Assembly (NCBI GenBank): GCA_030538275.1
Contig: JAUNUH010000010.1
Location: 62,001 to 126,000, forward strand
DNA from: Flavobacteriaceae bacterium
GTDB lineage: Bacteria > Bacteroidota > Bacteroidia > Flavobacteriales > Weeksellaceae
Direction of reading: 5' to 3'
Length of the DNA: 64,000 bases
The position numbers and the translations under genes were made by a program. This document shows positions 8,622 to 17,559 of the stretch, piece by piece. The notes under the pieces were generated by a model. It did no database searches and was not told the origin of the DNA. It was given only the letters and a program-made list of their open reading frames with translations. The first letter of the stretch is position 1; every line of letters begins with the position of its first letter.

Positions 8622-9071
8622 TTAAGCTTTTATAAAACCTTTTACTGTATCCCAAATTAGGAAGATAGTACCAACGAATAATAGCACACCCGTGCTTATG
8701 ATTCCCATACCAATCAGTCTGGATTTGGTTCCTGCATAGGATTCTCCAAAATTATTGGCTATTTCGTCGCTACCTCCTAGGACAAATCCTATGATTACAG
8801 ATACAAGAATTGCACCTAAAACCCAAATTGCCTCTCGCATATGTGATGGGTGTTTGAACAAATCTACCACCTTGAAGTAGGCAAATGCCAATAAGGTCAA
8901 GACAAATGTTATAAGTGATACAATAATCATATAAGTCGTCAATGGATTGGCCACCCATTCTCTTTTATCCAAATCTGCTGAGGCTGATCCTGGAGTGAAT
9001 AACACCCAGATAAAGCCTATAATAGCTAGTGCAGCAAAGATGTATAATAATATTTTACCTATTCCTTTCAT
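8622..9071 (-). CDS. Conserved small membrane protein between exbB and exbD
   Basis: The 149 residues carry four hydrophobic helices (about 5-25, 45-67, 80-101 and 122-145). It starts 1 nt after the exbB stop and ends 4 nt before exbD, so it is a firm operon member. Proteins of this kind are regularly found at this position in Bacteroidota TonB operons, but I know of no assigned function; an accessory or assembly role in the motor is inference from position only. Confidence 0.8.
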   Translation of the reverse strand: MKGIGKILLYIFAALAIIGFIWVLFTPGSASADLDKREWVANPLTTYMIIVSLITFVLTLLAFAYFKVVDLFKHPSHMREAIWVLGAILVSVIIGFVLGGSDEIANNFGESYAGTKSRLIGMGIISTGVLLFVGTIFLIWDTVKGFIKA

Positions 9072-9072
9072 A

Positions 9073-9837
9073 TTATCTTCTGTATTTTACCAACATATCT
9101 ACAATAGATATAGAAGCATCTTCCATTTTGTTGACGATACTATCAATTTTTGCTGTAATATAATTATAGAAGATTTGCAGGATAATAGCTACCACAAGAC
9201 CTGCAAGTGTTGTTAATAGAGCTACCTGAATGTTACCGGCCATATCTTGTGCCTGTACCGATCCAGATTTAGCAATATCTTGGAACGCCATAATCATACC
9301 TACAACCGTACCCATGAAACCTAACATCGGGGCAATAGCAATAAACAGGGCGATCCAAGATACGTTTCTGTCTAATTTTCCTATTTCTACTCCTCCATAG
9401 CCTACTACAGATCTTTCTACGAGATCAATATCCTGTCCTTCCCCACTTCTTAAAAGTGCCTGATATGCGATTGAAGCTACAGGTCCTTTGGTGTTACGAG
9501 CAAGATCCTTTGCCTCTTCTACGCCTCCAGATTGTAGTGCATTTTCCATATCCACAATGAATTTATCTGTGTTTACATCTACTGCGTTCAGGTATAAGAT
9601 ACGCTCGATTGCGAATGCAAGTCCTAGAATGAAACATACCAATGGAAGCGTCATCCACAACGGGCCACCATCAACAAAGAATTCTTTCAACACCTGTATC
9701 CCACCGGCACTTTCTTCTGCTGCAGTGTCGGATGCTTGTGCAACATCCTGAGCGATAGTTGAAAACATGGCGGCTTTTGTCTGGATTCCTACCATTACAA
9801 AACCGATCATAGCCAAAATTGAAAATCGTTTTTTCAT
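9073..9837 (-). CDS. exbB: ExbB/MotA/TolQ proton channel family protein
   Basis: The 254-residue protein has a signal-like first helix (5-25), a helix at about 58-80 and the paired helices near 160-182 and 205-230 typical of the MotA/TolQ/ExbB family. The segment APMLGFMGTVVGMIMAF with the following GNIQVALLTTLAGLVVAI is the family signature forming the proton path. It opens the operon exbB - small membrane protein - exbD - exbD. The -7-like box TAACTTTG on the minus strand at 9879-9872 may be its promoter, but no convincing -33 was found. Confidence 0.92.
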   Translation of the reverse strand: MKKRFSILAMIGFVMVGIQTKAAMFSTIAQDVAQASDTAAEESAGGIQVLKEFFVDGGPLWMTLPLVCFILGLAFAIERILYLNAVDVNTDKFIVDMENALQSGGVEEAKDLARNTKGPVASIAYQALLRSGEGQDIDLVERSVVGYGGVEIGKLDRNVSWIALFIAIAPMLGFMGTVVGMIMAFQDIAKSGSVQAQDMAGNIQVALLTTLAGLVVAIILQIFYNYITAKIDSIVNKMEDASISIVDMLVKYRR

Positions 9838-9899
9838 ATGCTAAAATTTAATTTCTAATTTAAATATTGTTCAAAGTTAATCATTTCAATAATATATCG

Positions 9900-9986
9900 C
9901 GGAGAGAAAGGGATTCGAACCCTCGATCCACTTTCGCGGAAACACGCTTTCCAGGCGTGCGCCTTAAACCACTCGGCCATCTCTCC
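9900..9986 (-). tRNA. tRNA-Ser (GGA)
   Basis: Read on the minus strand, a 7-bp acceptor stem GGAGAGA/TCTCTCC, discriminator G, a long variable arm and the TPsiC arm GGGTTCGAATCCC form a class II tRNA. The anticodon loop CTGGAAA (9954-9948) gives anticodon GGA (9952-9950), which reads UCC/UCU serine codons. The CCA end is not encoded. Confidence 0.96.
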
Positions 9987-10051
9987 TATTTTATAAAATT
10001 ATTCATTTTACAGCTCGCGATTTATGGAGCCAAATTAAATAAATTTTTTAA

Positions 10052-11092
10052 TTAGGAAAAATTATTTTCTATAGTTGAACATTCGCCGCGTAAATTTGTG
10101 CTGAATTTCTCATTGAAATCCATTCTATTTTTTGCGTTTTCCAATAAAAACATCGTCTTTACCACAGCCGTTTCAGTGGTCATATCTCGCGCGCTCAATG
10201 CCTCGGTTTCCACAAAAATCTGGCTTGCCGAGTACATTCCCAATTCTACAGATCCTCCCAAACATTGCGAACTCACAATCAGAATCAATCCTTCCTTGGC
10301 CTTCTGTTTTAATAAATTGTTAAATTTTTCGCGATTAAATATATTTCCACTTCCAAAAGCTTCAATAATCAATGCTTTTGTATTTGGAGTTTGTAAAATC
10401 TGCTCCAAAAACACATCACTCATCCCTGGAAAAATTTTTAATAAAGCTACATTTTCAGAAAAATGGGTCTGCAATTTTAATTCTTGCTGTTCATTATGCC
10501 ATAAATTCTGATGGTTGACATACATATGAACTCCTGATTCACCCAATTCGGGATAATTTGGTGATTTGAATGCATCAAAATGATGTGCATTGAGTTTGGT
10601 AGTACGATTGGCTCTGTATAATTTATATTCAAAATAAATACATACTTCGCGAATGACGGGCTGACCGTCTTTTACCAGTGTTGCAAAATGTATTGAGCTT
10701 ATCAAATTTTCTCTGGCATCTGTACGCAAATCACCAATGGGCAATTGTGAACCTGTAAAAATGACAGGTTTTTGCAATCCTTCGAGTATAAAACTCATGG
10801 CTGCGGCGGAATATGACATGGTATCTGTTCCATGGAGAACTATAAAACCATCAAAACTATCGTAATTGAATTGAATGGTTTCTGCAATTTTTTTCCAATC
10901 TCTGGGCGTAATATCCGATGAATCCAAAGGCTCTTCGAAGCTAATGACTTGTAAATCTGCATCTATGAGTCGTAATTCTGGGATTTGTTGAGAAATATTT
11001 TTAAAATCAAATGGCCGTAATGAATTATCTGAATAATCCTTGGTCATTCCTATGGTGCCGCCTGTATATATTAAAAGAATCTTCCGTTTCAT
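10052..11092 (-). CDS. ansA: Type I (cytoplasmic) asparaginase
   Basis: The 346-residue protein has both catalytic threonine motifs of the asparaginase family: IYTGGTIGM at residues 8-16 and LHGTDTMSYSAAAM at about 85-98. There is no signal peptide, so it is the cytoplasmic AnsA type that hydrolyses asparagine to aspartate and ammonia. The C-terminal domain segment LIIEAFGSGNIF is also typical. It is a single-gene unit, convergent with nothing and divergent from the BON-LysM gene. Confidence 0.93.
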   Translation of the reverse strand: MKRKILLIYTGGTIGMTKDYSDNSLRPFDFKNISQQIPELRLIDADLQVISFEEPLDSSDITPRDWKKIAETIQFNYDSFDGFIVLHGTDTMSYSAAAMSFILEGLQKPVIFTGSQLPIGDLRTDARENLISSIHFATLVKDGQPVIREVCIYFEYKLYRANRTTKLNAHHFDAFKSPNYPELGESGVHMYVNHQNLWHNEQQELKLQTHFSENVALLKIFPGMSDVFLEQILQTPNTKALIIEAFGSGNIFNREKFNNLLKQKAKEGLILIVSSQCLGGSVELGMYSASQIFVETEALSARDMTTETAVVKTMFLLENAKNRMDFNEKFSTNLRGECSTIENNFS

Positions 11093-11225
11093 TTAAATCA
11101 AATGTATGAAACTTAGTGTAGATTTAAAAAAAAATTAATTAAAAATTGGCATGGTATTTTCTGTTAAAATAAGTCGAATATTTATTCGAAAACAATTAAT
11201 TACTAATTTTAAAAATTTAATTACT

Positions 11226-11681
11226 ATGGGTTTATTTTCGTTTATTAAAAACGCAGGTGAAAAGCTTTTTGGAGGCAGCGAATCTGCTGAAGAAAAAGCA
11301 ACAAAGGTGAAAGACCATTTATCAAAGTTCAATTTTGATTTATCGGGAATTCAATTCAATGTAGAGGGTGACGAGGTTACCATCTCTGGCCAAGCCAAAA
11401 ATATTGATGAGAAACAGAGAATTCTTGCTACAGCAGGTAATGTAGAAGGAATTTCGTCTGTAAACGACGGCTTGACCTTGAAAGAGCCTTTGAAAATTGA
11501 GATTCCAGACATCTCAAAAACGATGTACACGGTAAAATCTGGAGATTCTTTGTCAAAAATTGCAAAAGAAGTATATGGTGATGCTATGGCATACAACCGT
11601 ATTTTTGAGGCCAACAGACCTATGCTTTCAGATCCAGATAAAATATATCCTGGACAGGTGTTGTACATTCCTCAAGGATAA
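11226..11681 (+). CDS. BON and LysM domain protein, Kbp/YgaU-like
   Basis: The 151 residues hold a BON domain (about 30-92, with VTISGQAKNIDEKQRI and the Gly-rich VEGISSVND) and a C-terminal LysM domain (about 99-150, TYTVKSGDSLSKIAKEVYGD-like start, ending PGQVLYIPQG). This is the arrangement of Kbp (YgaU), a potassium-binding cytoplasmic protein in E. coli. There is no signal peptide. The ATG at 11226 is preferred over an in-frame upstream start, because the extra residues are basic and outside the family. A strong terminator follows 24 nt after the stop. Confidence 0.88.
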   Translation: MGLFSFIKNAGEKLFGGSESAEEKATKVKDHLSKFNFDLSGIQFNVEGDEVTISGQAKNIDEKQRILATAGNVEGISSVNDGLTLKEPLKIEIPDISKTMYTVKSGDSLSKIAKEVYGDAMAYNRIFEANRPMLSDPDKIYPGQVLYIPQG

Positions 11682-11705
11682 GAGTAAAATAACTACATAT
11701 ATAAA

Positions 11706-11737
11706 ATCGTCCCGAGAATTCGGGACGATTTTTTTTG
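11706..11737 (+). terminator. Terminator after the BON-LysM gene
   Basis: A perfect 10-bp stem, ATCGTCCCGA (11706-11715) and TCGGGACGAT (11720-11729), has a GAAT loop and is followed by eight T residues. Confidence 0.92.
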
Positions 11738-11756
11738 AACATGAAATCTGAAAAAC

Positions 11757-11903
11757 TTAATTAATACAAACCATATAACGTTTGCGCTTATGGGTTGACA
11801 AGGATGAATGACATTTAGAAAATGCCAGTAAAAAATCAACTGTTTCTTTTTTGGGTTTTCTCTTCTTAGAAGATGAAGAAGGTAAGGAATAAATTTTTGC
11901 CAT
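11757..11903 (-). CDS. Small basic protein (48 aa) downstream of the sigma factor
   Basis: A short frame runs from ATG at 11903 to TAA at 11757. The product starts MAKIYSLPSSSSKKRKPKKE, then has a helix-forming segment (TVDFLLAFSKCHSSL) and a basic tail. It is 50 nt past the ECF sigma factor stop on the same strand. Small proteins with a similar Ser/Lys-rich start and a central 'FLL-S' helix occur in other flavobacteria as far as I recall, which is why I list it, but coding has not been proved. No function is known. Confidence 0.45.
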   Translation of the reverse strand: MAKIYSLPSSSSKKRKPKKETVDFLLAFSKCHSSLSTHKRKRYMVCIN

Positions 11904-11953
11904 ACGCTCAATAAATTTTATTATGTAACGCAAAACATCTATCCTTTATTGCT

Positions 11954-12544
11954 TTATCTAACCGTTAAAGTAATTTTATTTTCTTCTATCAATTTTCTGA
12001 GGTTTATTAATGCATACCTCATCCTGCCCAAAGCCGTATTGATACTAACATCGGTGTCCTCTGCAATTTCTTTGAAACTCAAGCCTTTGAAAATCCTTAA
12101 CTCAAGAACAATGCGTTGATCCTCTGGCAAAAAGGCTATCAACTTCTTTACATCATCATTTATTTGTTCTTGTATCAAATCTATTTCTGCATTGGATTCT
12201 GTATAATGAACAAAATCAAACAAACTAAAATCATCTCCACCAATATTCTCACTTACTGTTTTGGACTTCTTTTGTCCACGGAAATGATCAATGGTTAAAT
12301 TAAATGCAATACGCATCACCCAAGGCAAAAATTTACCCTCTTCATTATACTTTCCTTCCTTAATGGTCGTTATCACCTTAATGAATGTATCCTGAAAAAT
12401 ATCCTCGGTTACATCATGGTCATAGACTTTAGAAAAAATAAAACTATAAATACGGGTCTGATGTCTGTTGATCAATACTGCCAATGCCGATTCGTCTCCA
12501 AGCACATAGGACCGAACCAATTCACTGTCTTTTCTGAATTTCAT
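11954..12544 (-). CDS. ECF-type RNA polymerase sigma factor
   Basis: The 196-residue protein has sigma region 2 at about 10-95 (ALAVLINRHQTRIYSFIFSK, EDIFQDTFIKV, FLPWVMRIAFNLTIDHFR) and region 4 at about 135-190 (LPEDQRIVLELRIFKGLSFK, then IAEDTDVSINTALGRMRYAL). There is no extension or nearby FecR-type anti-sigma gene, so it is not a FecI-type system. The regulon is unknown. A -7-like TATCTTTG on the minus strand at 12622-12615 would give a leader of about 65 nt. Confidence 0.9.
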   Translation of the reverse strand: MKFRKDSELVRSYVLGDESALAVLINRHQTRIYSFIFSKVYDHDVTEDIFQDTFIKVITTIKEGKYNEEGKFLPWVMRIAFNLTIDHFRGQKKSKTVSENIGGDDFSLFDFVHYTESNAEIDLIQEQINDDVKKLIAFLPEDQRIVLELRIFKGLSFKEIAEDTDVSINTALGRMRYALINLRKLIEENKITLTVR

Positions 12545-12695
12545 ACGTTCTATTTAAAAGGTTTAAAACGTAAAAATTTACTCTATAGGCAATATGATTT
12601 TTGATTTAATAATTCAAAGATAAAAAATATATTGAATTTATTAAAAAATTAACAGTTCATGCATAATATTTAACTATTAAAATTGTTGCACACAG

Positions 12696-14351
12696 CTAAA
12701 AGGTAGCTTCGGAAATGATTTTAATTGTTTTTAATGTAACTGGATGAACAAACTCCAACTCACCGGCGTGCAGTAACATTCTATCTGCGGGTTTTCCATA
12801 CAGATCATCGCCTATTATGGGTGCATTCAGGCCCAATTGGTGCGCTGCATGTACACGCAATTGATGCGTACGACCTGTGTAGGGGTAAAATAAAACACGA
12901 GCAAATCCATTGGTATTTTCTACGACTTGATAGTATGTTACAGCCTCTTTACCATGTTGATAATCTACCAGTTGCATAGGCCTATGTTCTAAATCAACTC
13001 TTATAGGTAATTCAATTTTTCCGCTCAACGATTCTATTTCACGACTCAAAACTGCGGTATATACTTTTTTAATTTTCCTATGCGTAAATTGTTTCTGAAT
13101 CAATTTATAGATTTCTATGTTTTTCGCAAATAATAAAATGCCAGAAGTGGCCATGTCGAGTCTGTGAACCGCAAGTGCATCAGGACTTTGCCAATAATCT
13201 ATAACGCGTTGCTGCATACAATGGGAGATTCTTTTCCCAGGGACAGATAATACCCCGGCAGGTTTGTTTACCGCTAGCAACCACTGGTCTTCGTACAAGA
13301 TTTCCAGGTGTATTTGGGTAGATTTTTCGGCTGGGTCCGATGCTACATCCAGACCTTGCATCATAAAGTTCAAAATCGGTAAACACTTAGTTTTACAGGC
13401 AGGATAAAAATTCAAATGAGTGCGAATTTGTGAATTTGGAGATTTTCCGTACCAAAACTCGCCCATCGCAAGGGGTTTGTAATCGTGGGAATATGCATAT
13501 TGCAATAATCTGGGTGCAGCACATTCTCCCGCACCAGCCGGCGGTGATAGTTTATATGACTTGAAAATCTCTTGCAATCCCTTGACTTCTGCTTTCGCAT
13601 TCAAAAACTGAAAACTATAATGTAAAATTTGCTGTAATTCTGCAGATTTGAGTTTGCGCAAGTTTTTCAATTCTTCTATTTCATCTTCAAATATCTTTAA
13701 TTCATTATTTAAAACAGAAAAATTTTCCTTCATAAATCTCTTAAAATCTTTCATTTCAAAATGATGTCTTTTACTTTGATTTTCGAGTGATTTTAAGATA
13801 TTTTTTTGTTCTGATTCGGGTAATGAAGCAACCTTGATTCGTTCCGATTGTCGTATATCACGCGCCTTACGATGATTTTCTTTTAATTCAGAAAATAATT
13901 TTTCGTTGTTTTCGAGCGTTTTTTGTAAATTATTTTTTAGCTGCAGATATGCTTGTGAATTTTCAATTTCTGCTAATTTTTGGTTGATTAGATTAATTTC
14001 ATTTTCACCATTTCTAAAATCACCATCGGGTTGCAAAATATCAAAAACTGGAGGAACAAAACCAGGCAATTGATTTTGTTCAATAATTTTTCCAGAAAAA
14101 GCTGCCAAATATCCTATTTTTCCTTCTGCATTTTCTACGATTAATATCCCGAACATTTTGCCCACCGATTGATCATCCCATCCAAAAGCATAGTCAAAAT
14201 CTTGCTGTTCATTCAAATAGGACTTGATTTCCTCTGCAGCTTGAATCACCCATGGATGTGGCTGATAATTAAATGGATAGGTAAATTGCACAGGGATTTG
14301 ATTCCTATCCCGAACCTCTAACGGATGCCAGATTTTTGTCGTTTCAAACAT
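12696..14351 (-). CDS. RluA family RNA pseudouridine synthase with long N-terminal extension
   Basis: The 551 residues consist of an N-terminal part (1-120), a strongly charged coiled-coil segment (about 120-255), and a C-terminal RluA catalytic domain. The catalytic motif AVHRLDMATSGILLFAK carries the essential Asp, and RTHQLRVHAAHQLG and PIIGDDLYG are the other family motifs. It isomerises uridines in rRNA or tRNA; the target base cannot be read from sequence. At 551 residues it is about twice the usual RluA length, but such extended forms are regular in Bacteroidota. A zinc-like Cys pair ACKTKCL precedes the catalytic domain. Confidence 0.85.
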   Translation of the reverse strand: MFETTKIWHPLEVRDRNQIPVQFTYPFNYQPHPWVIQAAEEIKSYLNEQQDFDYAFGWDDQSVGKMFGILIVENAEGKIGYLAAFSGKIIEQNQLPGFVPPVFDILQPDGDFRNGENEINLINQKLAEIENSQAYLQLKNNLQKTLENNEKLFSELKENHRKARDIRQSERIKVASLPESEQKNILKSLENQSKRHHFEMKDFKRFMKENFSVLNNELKIFEDEIEELKNLRKLKSAELQQILHYSFQFLNAKAEVKGLQEIFKSYKLSPPAGAGECAAPRLLQYAYSHDYKPLAMGEFWYGKSPNSQIRTHLNFYPACKTKCLPILNFMMQGLDVASDPAEKSTQIHLEILYEDQWLLAVNKPAGVLSVPGKRISHCMQQRVIDYWQSPDALAVHRLDMATSGILLFAKNIEIYKLIQKQFTHRKIKKVYTAVLSREIESLSGKIELPIRVDLEHRPMQLVDYQHGKEAVTYYQVVENTNGFARVLFYPYTGRTHQLRVHAAHQLGLNAPIIGDDLYGKPADRMLLHAGELEFVHPVTLKTIKIISEATF

Positions 14352-14405
14352 TTGCTAAAATTATAGAATATTAGCTATTGATGTATGATTTAAACCAAAA
14401 TAAAA

Positions 14406-14427
14406 AGGCTGCACCCATGCGCAGCCT
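14406..14427 (-). terminator. Terminator after the T9SS cargo gene
   Basis: Arms AGGCTGC (14406-14412) and GCAGCCT (14421-14427) with an 8-nt loop are flanked by T-runs on both strands. It lies 22 nt after the stop of the leftward cargo gene and is potentially bidirectional. Confidence 0.8.
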
Positions 14428-14449
14428 CTGTTTTTAATTGAAAAGCAAA

Positions 14450-15874
14450 TTATTTTTTGATAAACTGTTTGGAAGTTTTTTTCCCATCTGCATTCGTCAT
14501 TTGAATGATATAAACGCCTGGTAGCAGTGAACTCACATTAATCTCATTTGAATTTGCTCTATGCACAAGCTTTTTTCTGCTCATGTCATATATCTGCAAC
14601 ATTTTCACTTCATCTCCTTTTATCTTTAAAACATCTGAAACCGGATTTGGAAACAATTGAATTTGTGTTTTTGCTGTGATATCATTTACGCTCAGGGTTC
14701 CGACATGTAGCGAATAATCCTCTATTTGGCCATACAATCCACCAAAACAAGGATCATCAAACTGATCAGGCGTTTGATAATTGCCATAATCCTTTTTAAT
14801 CCTCATACGCGTTGTTCCTTCGGGTGCATTTGCCGGAACGGTAATATTTGCGGTAACTGAAACTCCATCAGTTCCGTTTGAGTTGAAAATTGAAACAGAA
14901 CCATCGATGAAATATTTTTCGCCTGCATCATCAAAATCATCATCCTGATTCCAATCAATATAAACAGCAAAATAGTTATTATGAGCACCTTCGGTGTTAC
15001 CTGCCATTGTAATAGGATAGGTCTGCCCCGGTTGTACCTGAGCGGTTAAATGGACAAAACTCTCATGGGGAACCGAGTTGGATCCAAGCGCTTCAGTGAC
15101 ATTTTCGATTCCTGCAAAAATCACTTGTGTGATGGGCTCTGTAAGGTAAGTGAAAGTCAAGGGGCCGCAATAGGGCGGGAATGGATTTGAAATGGTAGTA
15201 AAACTGAAAACTTCACAATCCATAGATTCACCCGCTGCATTTTCTGCTGTAATTGTCCAGTAGTAGGTAGTATTTTCCTCTAATCCTGTAATAGTGGCCC
15301 AAACCGCATCACCTGCAGTAGATCCCAAAAAGTTTGTTCCGTTGGTGGTATCGATATAGATTTTAAACGCCGACACCAGTCCGCCGGTTGTTGGTGGAGA
15401 CCAAGTAAGCAATACATTCCCGGTATAGTTTACATCATTTGCACCGTTTACAGGAGACGTAATTTGTGGGCAATGTGGAATTTCTGTAGGTTCTGAACCG
15501 CACTGAACCGACCGTACACGGTCTTGTGACTGGCTTTCGCACTCGCTGTTGAGGTGCAAATAAAACCTTAATTCTTCGGAAACCGTTGCAGTGTATTCAA
15601 CAGAGCCAGTACCAGTGGAATACACCGTTTCACCAGATGCATCTGCAATGGTAATAAAATCGGTGGCTCTGGAACTGCTGAAGGTATATGTTTCGCCTTC
15701 GACTACATTGACGGGTGAATATTCCCCAGCCCAACCGCCAGAGGTGATTATTTGTGGTGTTGCATCACAAATGGGCGTAAATGCAGTTGTAGGCCATGCC
15801 GAGCCAGATGTACAGCCCTCTTGCGCCATTGTGATAAAGGGTACGCATAAAAGTGCAAATAAAAGTCGTTTCAT
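14450..15874 (-). CDS. T9SS-secreted protein with Fn3-like and GEVED domains
   Basis: The 474-residue protein begins with a signal peptide (MKRLLFALLCVPFITMAQ, residues 1-18). It continues with a Cys-containing adhesion-like segment, a fibronectin type III-like domain (about 132-228) and a GEVED domain (about 240-395; YIDWNQDDDFDDAGEKYF followed by IEDYSLHVG). It ends in a type A T9SS sorting domain (LFPNPVSDVLKIKG to KQFIKK). It should be exported by Sec and then by T9SS to the surface or medium. No catalytic domain is visible, so an adhesin or substrate-binding role is the best guess. Confidence 0.88.
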   Translation of the reverse strand: MKRLLFALLCVPFITMAQEGCTSGSAWPTTAFTPICDATPQIITSGGWAGEYSPVNVVEGETYTFSSSRATDFITIADASGETVYSTGTGSVEYTATVSEELRFYLHLNSECESQSQDRVRSVQCGSEPTEIPHCPQITSPVNGANDVNYTGNVLLTWSPPTTGGLVSAFKIYIDTTNGTNFLGSTAGDAVWATITGLEENTTYYWTITAENAAGESMDCEVFSFTTISNPFPPYCGPLTFTYLTEPITQVIFAGIENVTEALGSNSVPHESFVHLTAQVQPGQTYPITMAGNTEGAHNNYFAVYIDWNQDDDFDDAGEKYFIDGSVSIFNSNGTDGVSVTANITVPANAPEGTTRMRIKKDYGNYQTPDQFDDPCFGGLYGQIEDYSLHVGTLSVNDITAKTQIQLFPNPVSDVLKIKGDEVKMLQIYDMSRKKLVHRANSNEINVSSLLPGVYIIQMTNADGKKTSKQFIKK

Positions 15875-16007
15875 TATTTAGAATTTAAAATTGAATTGAA
15901 GGTAAATGTAAGTTTTATTTATATTTAAATTAAAAATATACTGTTTTTTAGAAAACATAATGTGAATTTTGAAAATTACGCATTGTTGCCAGAGGAGAAA
16001 TTCCGGA

Positions 16008-16150
16008 TAGGGATTGTAGGCGGTAGCCCGTAAAGGCGAATGCGCTCACAAAAAACCGCCCGTAGAAAGCGGTTAGCTTTCTAGGGGCGGATTTTTTGTA
16101 AGCATTTGACTGCGGACTAAAGCCGTAAAGCCCGTTAAATCCGCCTAATT
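16008..16150. repeat. GC-rich palindromic intergenic element with large hairpin (16.0 kb)
   Basis: The interval 15875-16168 has no gene. It contains a GC-rich element with a near-perfect 23-bp hairpin, arms 16048-16070 and 16076-16099 (ACAAAAAACCGCCC... against ...GGGGCGGATTTTTTGT). The hairpin is flanked by GGATTGTAGGCGGTAGCCCG (about 16012-16031) and a second GC-rich arm ending AAATCCGCC that can also pair with the hairpin's GGCGGATTT. T-runs on both sides let the hairpin act as a terminator for efp. The composition is unlike the AT-rich surroundings, and similar elements occur elsewhere in the window. Confidence 0.65.
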
Positions 16151-16168
16151 CACAAATTTATCCTTGAA

Positions 16169-16735
16169 TTATTCTTTAATTCTTTCTTGATAAGAACCGT
16201 CTTCTGTGCTGATTCTCACTTTGTCGCCTTCGTTGATAAATAGTGGAACTTTGATTTCGGCACCGGTTTCGGTTGTAGCGGGTTTGGTAGCATTAGTTGC
16301 TGTATCTCCACGCAATCCAGGCTCGGTATGGGTAATTTCCATGATTACAAAGGGTTGTAACTCTGCAGATAGAGGTGTCTCGTCATCTGCTCGGAAAATA
16401 ATAGTAACATCTTCAGCCGGTTTCATAAATTGTGGATTTTCAATCATATTTTTATTCAAATATACTTGTGAAAAATCATCATTGTTCATGAAGTGAAATC
16501 CATGATCGTCTTCGTAAAGATATTGGTATGAGCGTGTTTCTACTCTCACTGCCTCTATGGTATGTCCGGCAGAAAAGGTGTTTTCTAGAACTCGTCCTGA
16601 TGTTACACTTTTCAATTTTGTTCGAACGAACGCTGGTCCTTTACCGGGTTTAACGTGCAGAAAGTCAACAATTTTATAAATATCGTTGTTGTATTCGATA
16701 CACATTCCTTTTCTAATATCTGATGTTGTTGCCAT
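16169..16735 (-). CDS. efp: Elongation factor P
   Basis: The 188 residues match EF-P full length: a KOW-like N-terminal domain (1-65), a central OB domain and a C-terminal OB domain ending DGSYQERIKE. The tip loop HVKPGKGPAF carries the Lys at the position modified in many bacteria; no modification enzymes are visible here. EF-P relieves ribosome stalling at polyproline. It is the last gene of the lpxD-lpxC/fabZ-lpxA-efp operon, an arrangement typical of Bacteroidota, 24 nt after lpxA. Confidence 0.96.
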   Translation of the reverse strand: MATTSDIRKGMCIEYNNDIYKIVDFLHVKPGKGPAFVRTKLKSVTSGRVLENTFSAGHTIEAVRVETRSYQYLYEDDHGFHFMNNDDFSQVYLNKNMIENPQFMKPAEDVTIIFRADDETPLSAELQPFVIMEITHTEPGLRGDTATNATKPATTETGAEIKVPLFINEGDKVRISTEDGSYQERIKE

Positions 16736-16759
16736 AATTTTTTAAATTTTGTTTTTTAG

Positions 16760-17548
16760 TTACAGATTTCCGTTGGGATTGTAGCCCCGCATGATTCCAC
16801 GAGAACTTTCTGTAACAAATTGTATAATTTCGTCTCTTTCTGGAGTTGCTTCCATTTCGGTTTCTATCATTTGAACGGCTTGGGATACGTTGAGTTTTTT
16901 TTGAAAAAGGATTCTGTAAATGGCTTGAATTTCTGCTATTTTCTTGGATTCGAATCCTCTTCTTCGTAATCCTACCGAATTGATTCCGACGTAACTAATG
17001 GGGTCTCGAGCGGCTTTGACAAAGGGTGGAACGTCTTTTCGTACCAGTGTACCCCCCGCCACCAAGGCATGTCGGCCAATTTTGGTAAATTGATGTACAG
17101 GGCTCATTCCTCCTACTATGGCATAATCATCTACCTCGATATGACCGGCCAGTGCAACGCCGTTTACCAATATGACGTTGTTGCCAACGATGCAATCATG
17201 GGCTATATGCACGGTAGCCATGATGAGGCAATTACTTCCTATTTTGGTGAATCCCAGTGCTTTGGTGCCTTTGTTCACGGTCACAGCTTCTCTGATTATG
17301 GTATTATCACCAATATAGGTATAGGTTTCTTCTCCTTGATACTTGAGGTCTTGTGGGTCTGCAGAGACTACGGCTCCAGGGAAAATTTTGCAATTCTTAC
17401 CTATTCTTGCACCTCTCATTATGGTTGCATTTGGGCCTATCCAGGTGCCTTCTCCTATTTCGACGTCATCGTCTATAAAAGCAAAGGGAGAAATGCTAAC
17501 ATTTTTGGCGATTTTGGCGCCGGGATGCACATATGCAAGTTGATTCAT
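16760..17548 (-). CDS. lpxA: UDP-N-acetylglucosamine O-acyltransferase
   Basis: This 262-residue left-handed beta-helix protein has repeated hexapeptides (about residues 1-185) and the catalytic His in MATVHIAHDC. It also has the C-terminal helical region (GLRRRGFESKKIAEIQAIYR) specific to LpxA. It adds the first 3-hydroxyacyl chain to UDP-GlcNAc in lipid A synthesis. ATG at 17548 (MNQLAYVHP) is chosen; the frame could begin at TTG 17557, but the longer start leaves only 2 nt after the preceding stop. It follows lpxC/fabZ directly. Confidence 0.95.
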   Translation of the reverse strand: MNQLAYVHPGAKIAKNVSISPFAFIDDDVEIGEGTWIGPNATIMRGARIGKNCKIFPGAVVSADPQDLKYQGEETYTYIGDNTIIREAVTVNKGTKALGFTKIGSNCLIMATVHIAHDCIVGNNVILVNGVALAGHIEVDDYAIVGGMSPVHQFTKIGRHALVAGGTLVRKDVPPFVKAARDPISYVGINSVGLRRRGFESKKIAEIQAIYRILFQKKLNVSQAVQMIETEMEATPERDEIIQFVTESSRGIMRGYNPNGNL

Positions 17549-17559
17549 TACTTCCAAAG

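Noticed and set aside
11693..11911. 72-codon frame on the minus strand
   Set aside because: It crosses a strong terminator and competes with the better 48-codon frame at 11757-11903.
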